Below, piece after piece: positions 23,238 through 31,512 of a stretch of 42,766 bases of DNA. The DNA lies in assembly GCA_946406035.1 (NCBI GenBank), contig CAMJJG010000022.1, positions 1 to 42,766 of the forward strand. The letters are read 5' to 3'. Origin of the DNA: an uncultured Prevotellaceae bacterium (GTDB lineage Bacteria > Bacteroidota > Bacteroidia > Bacteroidales > Muribaculaceae). The notes below the pieces were generated by a model. It had not been told where the DNA came from and ran no database searches. It was given only the letters and a program-made list of their open reading frames with translations. Every line of letters begins with the position of its first letter. Positions within the stretch are counted from its first letter, which is position 1. A program made the translations under genes and the position numbers.

Positions 23238-23286
23238 AGGAGATGTGTCATCTGTGTTGTGACACATCTCCTCGACATTTTTTTTA
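23238..23286 (+). terminator. Rho-independent terminator
   Basis: A perfect 13-bp stem AGGAGATGTGTCA / TGACACATCTCCT (23238-23250 / 23260-23272), followed after CGACA by nine T. It ends the dehydrogenase/lipoprotein transcript; the T-run overlaps the stop region of the convergent sirtuin gene. Confidence 0.9.
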
Positions 23287-23994
23287 CTGCCGCAGCAAGG
23301 CAATCAGGTCGGCGACGCCCTGGGTGGCAGGCTTCTTGATGACGGTTACCCAGTCGGGGACGGCTGCCGGGTTGGGATCAATGTAATAGATGGGAACGCC
23401 CCGGCGCACATACTGGATGAGCGCTGCGGCAGGATAAACCACCAGTGAGGTGCCGATGACAACAAAGATGTCGGCATCATGCGCCAGCTGGGCAGCAGCC
23501 TCCATGTTGGGTACCGCCTCGCCAAAGAACACGATATGGGGTCTCACCGGGTCGCCGTAGGGGTCGCGCGTGTCCACACTCGTCACCAGGCCCTTGTCTG
23601 TCAACTGGTCACAGGGCAAGGTGTACAAGCGGTCCTCACGCCTCAAGGAACGCACCTTCATCAACTCGCCGTGCAGGTGCAGCACGCTGCTGCTGCCGGC
23701 ACGTTCATGCAGGTCATCGACGTTCTGGGTAATGACACGCACGTCATAATCCTTCTCGAGCTCCACCAGCCCCAGATGGGCGGCATTGGGCTGAGCACCG
23801 ATGAGCTGCTCGCGACGCTCGTTGTAGAACTTGTGGATGAGCGCAGGGTTGCGCAGGAAACCCTCATGGCTCGCCACGTCCATCACGGGATAGTTTTCCC
23901 ACAATCCATCAGCATCACGAAAGGTCTTGATGCCGCTCTCGGCACTGATGCCAGCACCCGATGAAATCACTAATTTCTTCATGCTCATAGTCAT
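23284..23994 (-). CDS. cobB: Sir2-family NAD-dependent deacylase, lacking zinc-finger cysteines
   Basis: A 236-aa sirtuin. Starts at 23994, 23988 or 23982 are possible; the longer frame crosses the promoter at 24044-24051. Motifs: GAGISAESGIKTFR (13-26), TQNVDDLH (89-96), catalytic His108 in HLHGE. The class III pair Tyr57-x-x-Arg60 (FYNER) predicts removal of acidic acyl groups such as succinyl or malonyl as well as acetyl. The zinc-binding CxxC...CxxC motif of most sirtuins is absent; only one Cys lies in that region. Zinc-less sirtuins of this type are known in Bacteroidetes. It is cytosolic and converges with the threonine dehydrogenase operon. Confidence 0.88.
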   Translation of the reverse strand: MTMSMKKLVISSGAGISAESGIKTFRDADGLWENYPVMDVASHEGFLRNPALIHKFYNERREQLIGAQPNAAHLGLVELEKDYDVRVITQNVDDLHERAGSSSVLHLHGELMKVRSLRREDRLYTLPCDQLTDKGLVTSVDTRDPYGDPVRPHIVFFGEAVPNMEAAAQLAHDADIFVVIGTSLVVYPAAALIQYVRRGVPIYYIDPNPAAVPDWVTVIKKPATQGVADLIALLRQ

Positions 23995-24043
23995 TGGTCT
24001 ATTATTGTGTTGATAATCGTATCTTTTCACCTCATTGTGCAAG

Positions 24044-24051
24044 CAAAAATA
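24044..24051 (-). promoter_or_regulatory. -7 element of the sirtuin gene
   Basis: CAAAAATA reads TATTTTTG on the minus strand, about 50 nt before the preferred start. Confidence 0.6.
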
Positions 24052-24094
24052 GTAATTTTTTTCTAAAATCATACACCCTAATCACATAAATCAT

Positions 24095-24102
24095 TATCTT
24101 TG
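24095..24102 (+). promoter_or_regulatory. -7 element of the FKBP operon
   Basis: TATCTTTG lies 30 nt before the ATG at 24133. This rules out a non-ATG start at 24100 within the element. Confidence 0.65.
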
Positions 24103-24132
24103 CACCGATTTTTAAAAAAGAATATAATTTCG

Positions 24133-24720
24133 ATGGATAAATTGAGTTATGCATTAGGCCTGAGCATGGGAGGCAACTTCATCGGCTCTGGCATCAAGAA
24201 ACTGGATATCAACGATTTTGCCGACGGACTTAGGGCCATCTTTGAAGGCGCTGAGCAGAAGATGACCTTTGACGAGGCCAAGCAGATTGTTACCGATTTC
24301 TTTACCAATCTCGAGAAAGAAGGCGCCGAGCTCAACGAGCGACTCGGCCGTGAGTTCCTCGAGAAAAACAAGACTGCCGACGGCGTGCAAGTAACCGCCA
24401 GCGGACTCCAGTACCAGGTGGTCAAGGAAGGCGACGGCCTGCAACCCGGCCCCAACGATGTGGTGACTGTTCACTACACCGGCAAGTTGATCGACGGCAC
24501 CGTGTTTGACAGCAGCGTCGAGCGCGGCGAGCCCGCCACATTTGCAGTCGGCCAGGTCATCCCCGGCTGGGTCGAGGGTCTGCAACTGATGCGCGAGGGA
24601 GCGGCCTACAGGCTGTTCATCCCCTCCAACCTCGCCTATGGCCCCCACGGCACCGGACCCATCCAACCCAACTCGACGCTCATCTTTGACGTCCAGTTGA
24701 TCAAGGTCGAGAAGAAATAA
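24133..24720 (+). CDS. FKBP-type peptidyl-prolyl isomerase, cytosolic (FklB-like)
   Basis: A 195-aa protein. An N-terminal helical dimerisation segment (1-85, MDKLSYALGLSMGGNF...) is followed by an FKBP domain (about 95-195) with VTVHYTGKLIDGTVFDSS, QVIPGWVEGLQLM and LAYGPHGTGPIQPNSTLIFDVQL. No signal peptide, so cytosolic. It accelerates proline isomerisation and probably assists folding. Its FKBP region shares a nearly identical stretch of about 45 nt with the next gene (24493-24538 versus 25049-25094), suggesting recent duplication or gene conversion. First gene of a three-FKBP operon. Confidence 0.92.
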   Translation: MDKLSYALGLSMGGNFIGSGIKKLDINDFADGLRAIFEGAEQKMTFDEAKQIVTDFFTNLEKEGAELNERLGREFLEKNKTADGVQVTASGLQYQVVKEGDGLQPGPNDVVTVHYTGKLIDGTVFDSSVERGEPATFAVGQVIPGWVEGLQLMREGAAYRLFIPSNLAYGPHGTGPIQPNSTLIFDVQLIKVEKK

Positions 24721-24758
24721 CCTATCGTTTTCTCCCTTCATCATCAATCAACCGACAC

Positions 24759-25283
24759 ATGAAGAAGTATCTAGCCATCGCCATGACATCATTGCTCTTG
24801 ATGGGCATGGCAAGTTGCACGGGCAACAGTTCATCGAGCAGCGACAACGCCACCGACTCCATCCCCGACTACGGCCAGCAGATCAAGGACAACAAGACCA
24901 TCGGCCGTGAGTTCATGGAGCAGAATGCCAAGAATGACAGCGTCGTGCAGACCAGCAGCGGCCTCCAATACATGGTATTGAAAGAAGGCAACGGCGCCAA
25001 GCCCGGTCCCACCGACGTGGTAACCGTGCACTACACCGGCAAGTTGCTCGACGGCACCGTGTTTGACAGCAGCGTCGAGCGCGGCGAACCCGCCTCATTC
25101 CCGCTCGACCAGGTGATCCCAGGGTGGACCGAGGGCCTGCAACTCATGAGCGAGGGCTCACAGTACCGCCTGTTCATCCCCAGCGAGCTCGCTTATGGCT
25201 CCAAGGGTGCCGGCAACCAGATTCTCCCCAACTCAACGCTCATCTTTGACGTCGAGTTGATTAAGGTAGAAAAGAAGAATTAA
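24759..25283 (+). CDS. FKBP-type peptidyl-prolyl isomerase, lipoprotein
   Basis: A 174-aa protein with a lipoprotein signal (KYLAIAMTSLLLMGMASC), a Ser/Asp-rich linker and an FKBP domain (about 65-174) nearly the same as in the preceding gene (DGTVFDSSVERGEPA shared). It lacks the N-terminal dimerisation module. Probably an envelope-anchored folding helper for periplasmic or outer-membrane proteins. The gap to the first FKBP is 38 nt and to the third 52 nt, without internal terminators. Confidence 0.92.
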   Translation: MKKYLAIAMTSLLLMGMASCTGNSSSSSDNATDSIPDYGQQIKDNKTIGREFMEQNAKNDSVVQTSSGLQYMVLKEGNGAKPGPTDVVTVHYTGKLLDGTVFDSSVERGEPASFPLDQVIPGWTEGLQLMSEGSQYRLFIPSELAYGSKGAGNQILPNSTLIFDVELIKVEKKN

Positions 25284-25335
25284 AAACATTTTCATATCAA
25301 CATTCAATTCATTAAAAAAAACTAGTTTTATTATT

Positions 25336-26214
25336 ATGAAGAAGATTTTAGCATTTGCAGCAGCAGGTCTGTTGACCGTTGGTTTTGTAGGCTGCAACAG
25401 CAAGGGTGCAAGCGGCAGCAGCGAGGCTATGGACTCGTTGAGCATGGCATTTGGTGACCTCTACGGCGCCGGTATGGGCCAGCAGTTGCGCAGCATGGAC
25501 TCGACCATGAACATCGAGCAGGCGCTCAAGGGCATGGAGTTCATCGCCAACGCCGACACCAGCAAGAATTTCCAGGCTGGTCTGCAGATGGGTATGCAGA
25601 TCGCACAGCTCTATGCTGGCATCGAGCAGCAGTGTGGTATGCCCATCAACAAGAGCTTGTTCATGCAGCACCTGCGTGAAGCTATCATGAAGACTACTCC
25701 CATGGGCCAGGAAGAGATGATGGCCCTGCAGAGCAAGATTGAGCCCCTGCTCAACAAGGCTATGGAGCAGTCCCCCAAGGCCATCGCCAACAAGAAGGCC
25801 GGTGAGGAGTACATGGCTAAGCTCAAAAACGACAAATCCTACACCTTCACCAAGAGCGGTATCGCTTACAAGGTGATCGCAGCCGGTCAGGGCAAGAACT
25901 TCAGCGACAGCGACGTCGTTAAGGTCAACTACGTCGGCCGTCACATCAACGGCGAGGAGTTTGACAAGAGCGGTGAGAATCCTGTGCCCTTCAACCTCAA
26001 GCAGGTCATCCCCGGCTTCTCCGAGATGATCCAGCTCATGAAGCCCGGCAGCAAGGTGACCGTTGTCATCCCCGGCGAACTGGCCTATGGTCCCCAGGGC
26101 AATCGCAGCATCGAGCCCAACGAGACCCTGATTTTTGACATCGAGACCCTGGGCGTTGACGACAGCCAGCCCATAAACCGCACCCGTCCCGTAATGCCTC
26201 GTCCCGCTAAGTAA
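25336..26214 (+). CDS. FKBP-type peptidyl-prolyl isomerase with N-terminal FKBP_N domain, lipoprotein
   Basis: A 292-aa protein. Lipoprotein signal KKILAFAAAGLLTVGFVGC; residues 30-165 form the helical FkpA/Mip-type N-terminal domain used for dimerisation and chaperone activity. The FKBP domain follows (about 175-275: VVKVNYVGRHINGEEFDKS, QVIPGFSEMIQLM, ELAYGPQGNRSIEPNETLIFDIE). The short tail QPINRTRPVMPRPAK is basic and Pro-rich. Third gene of the FKBP operon; it ends 41 nt before a strong terminator. Confidence 0.92.
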   Translation: MKKILAFAAAGLLTVGFVGCNSKGASGSSEAMDSLSMAFGDLYGAGMGQQLRSMDSTMNIEQALKGMEFIANADTSKNFQAGLQMGMQIAQLYAGIEQQCGMPINKSLFMQHLREAIMKTTPMGQEEMMALQSKIEPLLNKAMEQSPKAIANKKAGEEYMAKLKNDKSYTFTKSGIAYKVIAAGQGKNFSDSDVVKVNYVGRHINGEEFDKSGENPVPFNLKQVIPGFSEMIQLMKPGSKVTVVIPGELAYGPQGNRSIEPNETLIFDIETLGVDDSQPINRTRPVMPRPAK

Positions 26215-26255
26215 GCTAGACAACGCATTGCACCAATCGGTGCCACATGATAACC

Positions 26256-26289
26256 AAACCGCCTGGGCCAACTGAGGCTCAGGCGGTTT
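26256..26289 (+). terminator. Terminator of the FKBP operon
   Basis: Stem AAACCGCCTGGGCC / GGCTCAGGCGGTTT (14 bp, one mismatch), loop AACTGA, then GACTTTT. Confidence 0.8.
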
Positions 26290-26324
26290 GACTTTTATCA
26301 GTAAAAAAACTTTGGGAACGATAC

Positions 26325-26468
26325 AGCAGTTGACCCATCATGCCGGGAGGCTTCTCATGACATGCTTATACTTATAGCCACAGGTCGAAGTGTTCGCGTT
26401 GCAATTTGCTATTGTAGACGAGAATTGCTATCTAGCCGTTGCTATAGGTCTGACCCACTGCCTTGTGG
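26325..26468 (-). pseudogene. Duplicated 3' end of the methyltransferase gene (scar copy)
   Basis: Ungapped 144-nt copy of 27457-27600: 90 nt identical, then 8 mismatches in 54 nt. Read on the minus strand it encodes the last 32 codons of the methyltransferase at 27504 (QTYSNG...NSKLQREHFDLWL) but with Lys changed to a TAG stop, and it has no upstream gene. The two copies flank the FISUMP-dockerin gene. The rest of the 365-nt gap before 26580 holds the FKBP terminator and a short CGGCC/GGCCG hairpin near 26479-26492. Confidence 0.9.
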
Positions 26469-26579
26469 CAAGTTTTCACGGCCTAACGGCCGAGAAAAAA
26501 CAAGCGAAGAAATCTATGACACAGTCCCTCTCATTGCACTCGCACACCGATGCAGAGCGAGTTAGTCGGGAAGATGGTA

Positions 26580-27368
26580 CTAATTCTCAACATTGCGAAC
26601 AGCACGGACAGTGAAGCCGGTGCTGCGACGGGTGTAATCCCAGCCTATGTTCGAAGGAAAGCAACGGAGGTAGTAGGCGCCGAACGAGGTATAGGGGTAG
26701 AGCGTCCGCGACCAATAGTAGCCGTTCGTGCCATCGGAAGTTAGTAAGTCGGCTTTGCGGAAACCAGCGGCGGGCAAGAATATGGTGTTCCCATTGGGAC
26801 CAGTGACCTGGCATCCGTTCACGCCGTTAAGAGTCGTCCAGTTCCAGGTGCAACTCTCCCTCAATTCATCCTGTTGTTCCTTGGTCGGCATGCGCCATGA
26901 GGGACCCCAGTTGACGTAGGCGGCATCGTCCTCGGGGTCTAGTTCCATCTTGTTATCGACAAAGCCGTTATAACCTTCGGTGCTATCGTTGCAATATTTC
27001 GTTATCCAGTAGTCGATGCCGCTACCCTCGACGAACCACTTGTAAGTGTTCGAGTGATAATAATCCTTGGGCTCGGTCTCGCCCCAGGCGAAGTAATCGC
27101 CATATTCCTCGGGAGCGTTGGCGCCGATGTTGCACGTAGCCCACAACGTGCCGCTGGGTAAGCCCAAGTCAACATACTCCCCTTCGACGATAGGAGTTAC
27201 CGTATCTTCGGGCCATGTCCCAGTCAATAAATAATCGATTAAGCAGGTCACATCATTGATGTTAACTTGACCATCTTGACTCACATCTCCACGAGGATAC
27301 TCCATGCCAGCCGTAAAAGAGGCCAACATCAACAATAATACGATTAAAAAAGAGCTAAATTTCTTCAT
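26580..27368 (-). CDS. Secreted FISUMP-domain protein with one dockerin-like repeat
   Basis: A 262-aa exported protein. A signal peptide covers residues 1-21. A dockerin-like repeat lies at 27-50 (GDVSQDGQVNINDVTCLIDYLLTG) and is followed by WPED, as in the small protein at 523. Residues 62-258 form a FISUMP domain (Fibrobacter succinogenes major paralogous domain), recognised by YVDLGLPSGTLWATCNIGA, YGDYFAWGET, WRMPTKEQQDELR, LPAAGFR and GYYWS. FISUMP proteins are surface proteins of unknown role. The gene is bracketed by 144-bp copies of the neighbouring methyltransferase 3' end, so it is an inserted cargo gene. Promoter at 27410-27417. Confidence 0.88.
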   Translation of the reverse strand: MKKFSSFLIVLLLMLASFTAGMEYPRGDVSQDGQVNINDVTCLIDYLLTGTWPEDTVTPIVEGEYVDLGLPSGTLWATCNIGANAPEEYGDYFAWGETEPKDYYHSNTYKWFVEGSGIDYWITKYCNDSTEGYNGFVDNKMELDPEDDAAYVNWGPSWRMPTKEQQDELRESCTWNWTTLNGVNGCQVTGPNGNTIFLPAAGFRKADLLTSDGTNGYYWSRTLYPYTSFGAYYLRCFPSNIGWDYTRRSTGFTVRAVRNVEN

Positions 27369-27409
27369 AATGTAATTGATTTAAAAAGTTTATTATGGTT
27401 TCTAGTGGG

Positions 27410-27417
27410 CAAAGATA
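27410..27417 (-). promoter_or_regulatory. -7 element of the FISUMP gene
   Basis: CAAAGATA reads TATCTTTG on the minus strand, 42 nt before the start codon. It lies inside the inserted segment, so the cargo brought its own promoter. Confidence 0.65.
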
Positions 27418-27456
27418 GTAATAAAAAATAAAAATCAAAAATTTTAGATACAATCT

Positions 27457-27600
27457 AGCAGTTGACCCATCATGCCGGGAGGCTTCTCATGACATGCTTA
27501 TACTTATAGCCACAGGTCGAAGTGTTCGCGTTGCAATTTGCTATTGGCAACGAGGATAGCTATCTTGCCGTTGCTATAGGTCTGACCCATTGCCATGTGG
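27457..27600. repeat. 144-bp direct repeat, intact copy
   Basis: Covers 47 nt downstream of, and the last 97 nt of, the methyltransferase gene. Partner of 26325-26468, with the same orientation and no gaps; 136 of 144 positions agree by eye. Confidence 0.9.
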
Positions 27601-28205
27601 TCACAACAGGTCTCAAACAAGTGCAGCATGGCCCGGTCACGGCCCAGATTGCGCATCACCACCGCCGCGCTCCCATCGACCAACCGATACAGCAACTCGG
27701 GATCGATGGGCACATTGATCAGGACCATAGCGCCACCATCGTGGCAGCTCGACGCGGCCAGGAACTCGTCCACCGCCACATGACTGTCATCATAGCACTC
27801 CACGCGGTCGAGCTGGCTCTGCAGCACCCTCACGGCAAGAGCCTTTTGCTCCAACTGCGGGTCAAGCAGGTACAGGCGACTCTCACGGCTCACCTCGAGC
27901 ATGGCAACACTCTCAACGCCAGTGGCGGCTCCTACCTGAAGGATATGCCTCGGGTTGAAGAAATTGGTGACCCTGAACAACAGCCGCGCCTCGCGCTCGA
28001 CGATAAGATCCATCGAGCGGCGCTGCGCTCGTGATGTGCCCGACTTAATCGTCCCGAGGAGCTGGTGCAGGCCCTCATAGGCATAGTAATGCAATGGCTG
28101 GCGCCACACGTGGCGAACAAACCGGTAGGCAAAGGGTGAATGTATGCCGAAGCCGCTACTGTGATGGTAGCGGCTCCAGGCTGTCAAGTATCTATTCCTC
28201 GACAT
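27504..28205 (-). CDS. Class I SAM-dependent methyltransferase-like protein
   Basis: A 233-aa protein. The N-terminus SRYHHSSGFGIHSPFAYRFV is typical of a Bacteroidetes-specific family of O-methyltransferase-like proteins. The SAM-binding motif I is ILQVGAATGVES (about 88-99), with an acidic strand-2 end in LYLLDPQLE. Substrate unknown. The start lies 8 nt after the stop of the yfhO gene on the same strand, so the two are co-transcribed. Its 3' end is part of a 144-bp repeat whose second copy lies 1.1 kb away beyond an inserted gene. Confidence 0.8.
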   Translation of the reverse strand: MSRNRYLTAWSRYHHSSGFGIHSPFAYRFVRHVWRQPLHYYAYEGLHQLLGTIKSGTSRAQRRSMDLIVEREARLLFRVTNFFNPRHILQVGAATGVESVAMLEVSRESRLYLLDPQLEQKALAVRVLQSQLDRVECYDDSHVAVDEFLAASSCHDGGAMVLINVPIDPELLYRLVDGSAAVVMRNLGRDRAMLHLFETCCDHMAMGQTYSNGKIAILVANSKLQREHFDLWL

Positions 28206-28213
28206 TTAGAGGC

Positions 28214-30739
28214 TTAGGCTTTAGGTTCTTCTTCCCTCCTGCGGAACTTGCCGCCAAACAGGGCATAGTTCAACGCTACAAGCAGCAACAGGTAGATGGC
28301 GACGACGGCTGCCTTGGCCCACGTCTGGGTCGTGCCCACCTCGTCGGGGTCAAACTTGAAGTCGATCTCGTGGTCACCCGCCGGCAGTTGCAGCGCGCGC
28401 AGCACATAGTTCACGCGCCCCATCTCCACGGGCTTGCCATCGACGCTCACCTTCCAACCCCAGGGGAAATAGATCTCGCTGAAGACGGCCAAGCCGCCAG
28501 CGGCGCTGTGACTCTTGTAGGTCAAGTGGTTGGGGGCATAGCTGGTCTCGTAGATCGTGTCGCCCGGTTGCATCGTCCGCGCCTGGCCCAGCTGCTGCTT
28601 GAACTTGGCGTCGGCAACGGCACTGGTAGCGGGGTTGAAGTTGTCCAGGAAGGCCATCTCCTTGTCGGCATTGTCAACATAGGTCAACGAGTCAACAAAC
28701 CACGCGTTGCCCAGCGCATCGGGGTTGCGCTGCACCGTCTGGTCGTCAATGATAAAGTAGCGGGCATTGAGCATATTCAGCACCTGCATGTTATTCTTGG
28801 CGATCTGATTGTTAATCAGGTCGTTGTAGCGCGAGAGCTTTGCGGCATGATAGCCGCCGATGGCCTTGTGGAAGTAGCTGGGCATCGCCTCGCCAAAGTG
28901 TTGCACGTCCATCACACGGTAGTTCATGTCCTTGTCTTGCAGGATCTGGCTGTCGGCGGGACGGGGCTCAAACGACTGCTCGGCCACATCAAGGCGCGAG
29001 GTAAATGTGTCGGCATTGATGTAGCGCTTGTTCACGGCATACATGTCCACGAGCACGATGCCAGCGATGATGAGCGTTGCCGTCAGCTCGTTGACTTTAC
29101 CCTTGAGACAGGCCATGATGGCAACTAAGCCTAACACAATAATGCCCAGGCTGCGCCAAGCGTCACCGCTCACCAGCGCGCCACGAACGGCGGCGATGGC
29201 GGTATCCACACTGGGAAATTGCTGGATTTGGCCCGATGCCACGAGCTGCTCCTGCTCCATCGCCGAGAAATGTCCGAATATGCCGGGAACCAGCGCCGTC
29301 AACAAGCAGATGGCAGCACACAAGCCAAACGATACCATTAATGGCACTTTGTGCTTGCGCCAGCCATCAGCGTCCTTGAACAACTCATGCAGGCCCAGGA
29401 CCGCGAGCACGGGCATCGCAATCTCGGCAATAACGAGTATCGACGCCACGGTGCGGAATTTGTTGTACATCGGGAAATGGTCAATCATCCAGTCCGTGAG
29501 CCACATCATGTTGTGACCCCACGAGAGCAGGATCGAGATGATGGTGACAATGAGCAGAGCCCACTTCACGGGACCCTTGACAATCAGGCAGCCCAGCAGG
29601 AACAGGGCACAGATGAGCGCGCCGACATATACCGGACCGTTAGTCATGGGCTGATCGCCAAAGTATTGCGGGAACTGGCTCAGGATCTGGTAATCCTGCT
29701 GGCTCATCTCGCCGGTATTGACCATTTTCTCGGCCTTGTCGGTATCGCTCAATGTGAGCATGCGGTTATCGCCATGTTCGGGCTTGATGGTCGCGCCGCC
29801 CTTGACGTTGGGCATGAGCAGGGTGAATGTCTCGTCCTTTCCATAGCTCCACTGGGTGATGTAGTCCTTGTCCAGGCCGCCCTCGGTGGACTGGGCAGCC
29901 ACGGCATCCTCGCCCTTAGGCGTGAGTTCACTGTGGCCACCGCGCATGGTCTCCTGGGAGTACTTATAGGTAAGGTACAGGTTGGGCGAGTTGGCCAGCA
30001 ATGCCAGCCCAGCCGCTACCGCCAGCGATGCGGTGGCGATGCACCAGCGGCCCACCTGCTTGTCCTTGATGGCCTTGACCAGATAGGCGATGACCAGTGC
30101 CACGATGATGAACATCGAGTAATAGGTCATCTGCACGTGGTTGCTGGCAAGCTGCAACGCGGCAAACAACGCGGCCACGGCGGCACCGCCCAGGTACTCC
30201 CCGCGATAGCACCACACGATTCCGGCTAGCGTGGGCGGGATATAGGCGAGCACCATCAGCTTCCAGATGTGGCCAGCGCCCATCAGGATAAAGAAATAGC
30301 TCGAGAAGGCATAGCCGATGGCACCCAGCACAGCATAGTACCACTTTACCTTGAAGGCCAGCATCAGGATGAAGAAGCCCAGCATCAGCACAAATATCCA
30401 GCTCACGGGCGTGGGGAAATACAGGCGATACAGGGCCGATGCGGGATTCAGGTAGGTAGTGCCCTCATAGGAAGGGGCAATCTGGAACGTGGGCATTCCG
30501 CCAAACAGCGAGTTGGTCCACCACGACTTCTCACCTGTTTGCTGCTCCATGGCGATGGTTTCCTGCCCATTGGCAGCACCCTGCATGACGTCGTGCTGTT
30601 GCAGCACGTCTCCGTTCACGTCGTTGGGATAGAAGTAAATCCACGATATGGCGGCAAATGCGACCACCGCTATCGCAAAGTGGATCACGTCGGCAAGCGA
30701 CAACGACCCGATCAATTTCTTGTCTAGTTTTTTATCCAT
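28214..30739 (-). CDS. YfhO-family polytopic membrane protein
   Basis: An 841-aa inner-membrane protein. The start at 30739 (MDKKLDKKLIG) is preferred; the longer frame reaches the promoter at 30777-30784. One N-terminal membrane helix, a large first loop containing the GGMPTFQIAP region, then a dozen or so hydrophobic helices up to about residue 570. A soluble part follows (NARYFIID; FSEIYFPWGWKVSVDG; LPAGDHEIDFKFDP), and a last helix is followed by a basic tail. This layout is typical of YfhO proteins, related to GT-C-fold glycosyltransferases and implicated in glycosylation of envelope polymers in Firmicutes. The exact role in Bacteroidetes is unknown. Confidence 0.88.
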   Translation of the reverse strand: MDKKLDKKLIGSLSLADVIHFAIAVVAFAAISWIYFYPNDVNGDVLQQHDVMQGAANGQETIAMEQQTGEKSWWTNSLFGGMPTFQIAPSYEGTTYLNPASALYRLYFPTPVSWIFVLMLGFFILMLAFKVKWYYAVLGAIGYAFSSYFFILMGAGHIWKLMVLAYIPPTLAGIVWCYRGEYLGGAAVAALFAALQLASNHVQMTYYSMFIIVALVIAYLVKAIKDKQVGRWCIATASLAVAAGLALLANSPNLYLTYKYSQETMRGGHSELTPKGEDAVAAQSTEGGLDKDYITQWSYGKDETFTLLMPNVKGGATIKPEHGDNRMLTLSDTDKAEKMVNTGEMSQQDYQILSQFPQYFGDQPMTNGPVYVGALICALFLLGCLIVKGPVKWALLIVTIISILLSWGHNMMWLTDWMIDHFPMYNKFRTVASILVIAEIAMPVLAVLGLHELFKDADGWRKHKVPLMVSFGLCAAICLLTALVPGIFGHFSAMEQEQLVASGQIQQFPSVDTAIAAVRGALVSGDAWRSLGIIVLGLVAIMACLKGKVNELTATLIIAGIVLVDMYAVNKRYINADTFTSRLDVAEQSFEPRPADSQILQDKDMNYRVMDVQHFGEAMPSYFHKAIGGYHAAKLSRYNDLINNQIAKNNMQVLNMLNARYFIIDDQTVQRNPDALGNAWFVDSLTYVDNADKEMAFLDNFNPATSAVADAKFKQQLGQARTMQPGDTIYETSYAPNHLTYKSHSAAGGLAVFSEIYFPWGWKVSVDGKPVEMGRVNYVLRALQLPAGDHEIDFKFDPDEVGTTQTWAKAAVVAIYLLLLVALNYALFGGKFRRREEEPKA

Positions 30740-30776
30740 TATGTCGTTTTGGTTAGGTTTTCTTGATTCCAACTTG

Positions 30777-30784
30777 CAAAGATA
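30777..30784 (-). promoter_or_regulatory. -7 element of the yfhO operon
   Basis: CAAAGATA reads TATCTTTG on the minus strand, 38 nt before the chosen start. Confidence 0.65.
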
Positions 30785-30974
30785 ATATTTTTTTAGAGAA
30801 TAGAGAAAAACCGCGTCATTAGCTTTTTAGCATTGACACACCAATGTGGAGGAGTTACATTTGCATCGGCCTGGGCACAAAATTGCTTTTATATTCCGTT
30901 AACGATTCCGCCCCTACTTTTCAATCGGGTCGGGTTATCGCTAAGCACTCTAAATGAGCCTGTTATAAAAACAA

Positions 30975-31017
30975 GCCCGCAAACCGTCCGTTGCTTTTCA
31001 ACAGAAGGTGTGCGGGT
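30975..31017 (-). terminator. Terminator after cdd
   Basis: On the minus strand ACCCGCA (31017-31011) pairs with TGCGGGC (30981-30975), followed by TTGTTTTTAT. It lies just downstream of the cdd stop codon. Confidence 0.65.
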
Positions 31018-31039
31018 GATGCGTTAACCGGATAAGAGG

Positions 31040-31504
31040 TCAGAACTCGGTAAAAGACAACGGCATCGTATCCTTGAAACTGTCGATCACATAGATCTTC
31101 TCGCGACCAGCCAGGATCAGCTCGATGGGATGACCGTTCTTCTCAAACTCCAGGAAAGCCTGGCGACACACGCCACATGGGGCCGTCGGCTCCTCGACAA
31201 ACATGTCGTGGGTAAAGGAAGTGATGGCGACAGCCTTGACGGGCACACCGGGATACTTGGCGCCGGCGGCATAGAGCGCCGAGCGCTCGCCGCAGATGCC
31301 TGCAAAGGCCGCATTCTCCTGATTAGCACCAATAAACACCTCGCCGTTATCAAGCTCCAGGGCTGCTCCAACCTTGAATTGGCTGTAGGGTGAATAGGAG
31401 TTCTTTGTGGCCTCCCGAGCAAGGTCTACCAATTTTTTTTGCTCTTCGGTGAGTTCATTATAAGAATAAACCCTTATCTTTGTCGTGATTTTCTTTTCGG
31501 TCAT
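31040..31504 (-). CDS. cdd: Cytidine deaminase
   Basis: A 154-aa cytosolic zinc enzyme converting cytidine and deoxycytidine to uridine and deoxyuridine (pyrimidine salvage). Motifs: YSPYSQFKVGAAL (37-49), the zinc/catalytic segment GICGERSAL with Cys ligand and catalytic Glu, and PCGVCRQ with the other two Cys ligands. Length is usual for the homotetrameric type. Its promoter (31533-31540) lies within the first codons of the divergent glucosaminidase gene. Confidence 0.93.
   Translation of the reverse strand: MTEKKITTKIRVYSYNELTEEQKKLVDLAREATKNSYSPYSQFKVGAALELDNGEVFIGANQENAAFAGICGERSALYAAGAKYPGVPVKAVAITSFTHDMFVEEPTAPCGVCRQAFLEFEKNGHPIELILAGREKIYVIDSFKDTMPLSFTEF
31475..31482 (+). promoter_or_regulatory. 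-7 element of the glucosaminidase gene, inside cdd
   Basis: TATCTTTG lies within the 5' coding part of cdd, 30 nt before the glucosaminidase ATG at 31513. Confidence 0.55.
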
Positions 31505-31512
31505 AAATAATT

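Noticed and set aside
26325-27600. Insertion sequence bounded by the 144-bp repeats
   Set aside because: The repeats are direct and contain part of a neighbouring gene; no transposase or terminal inverted repeat is present.
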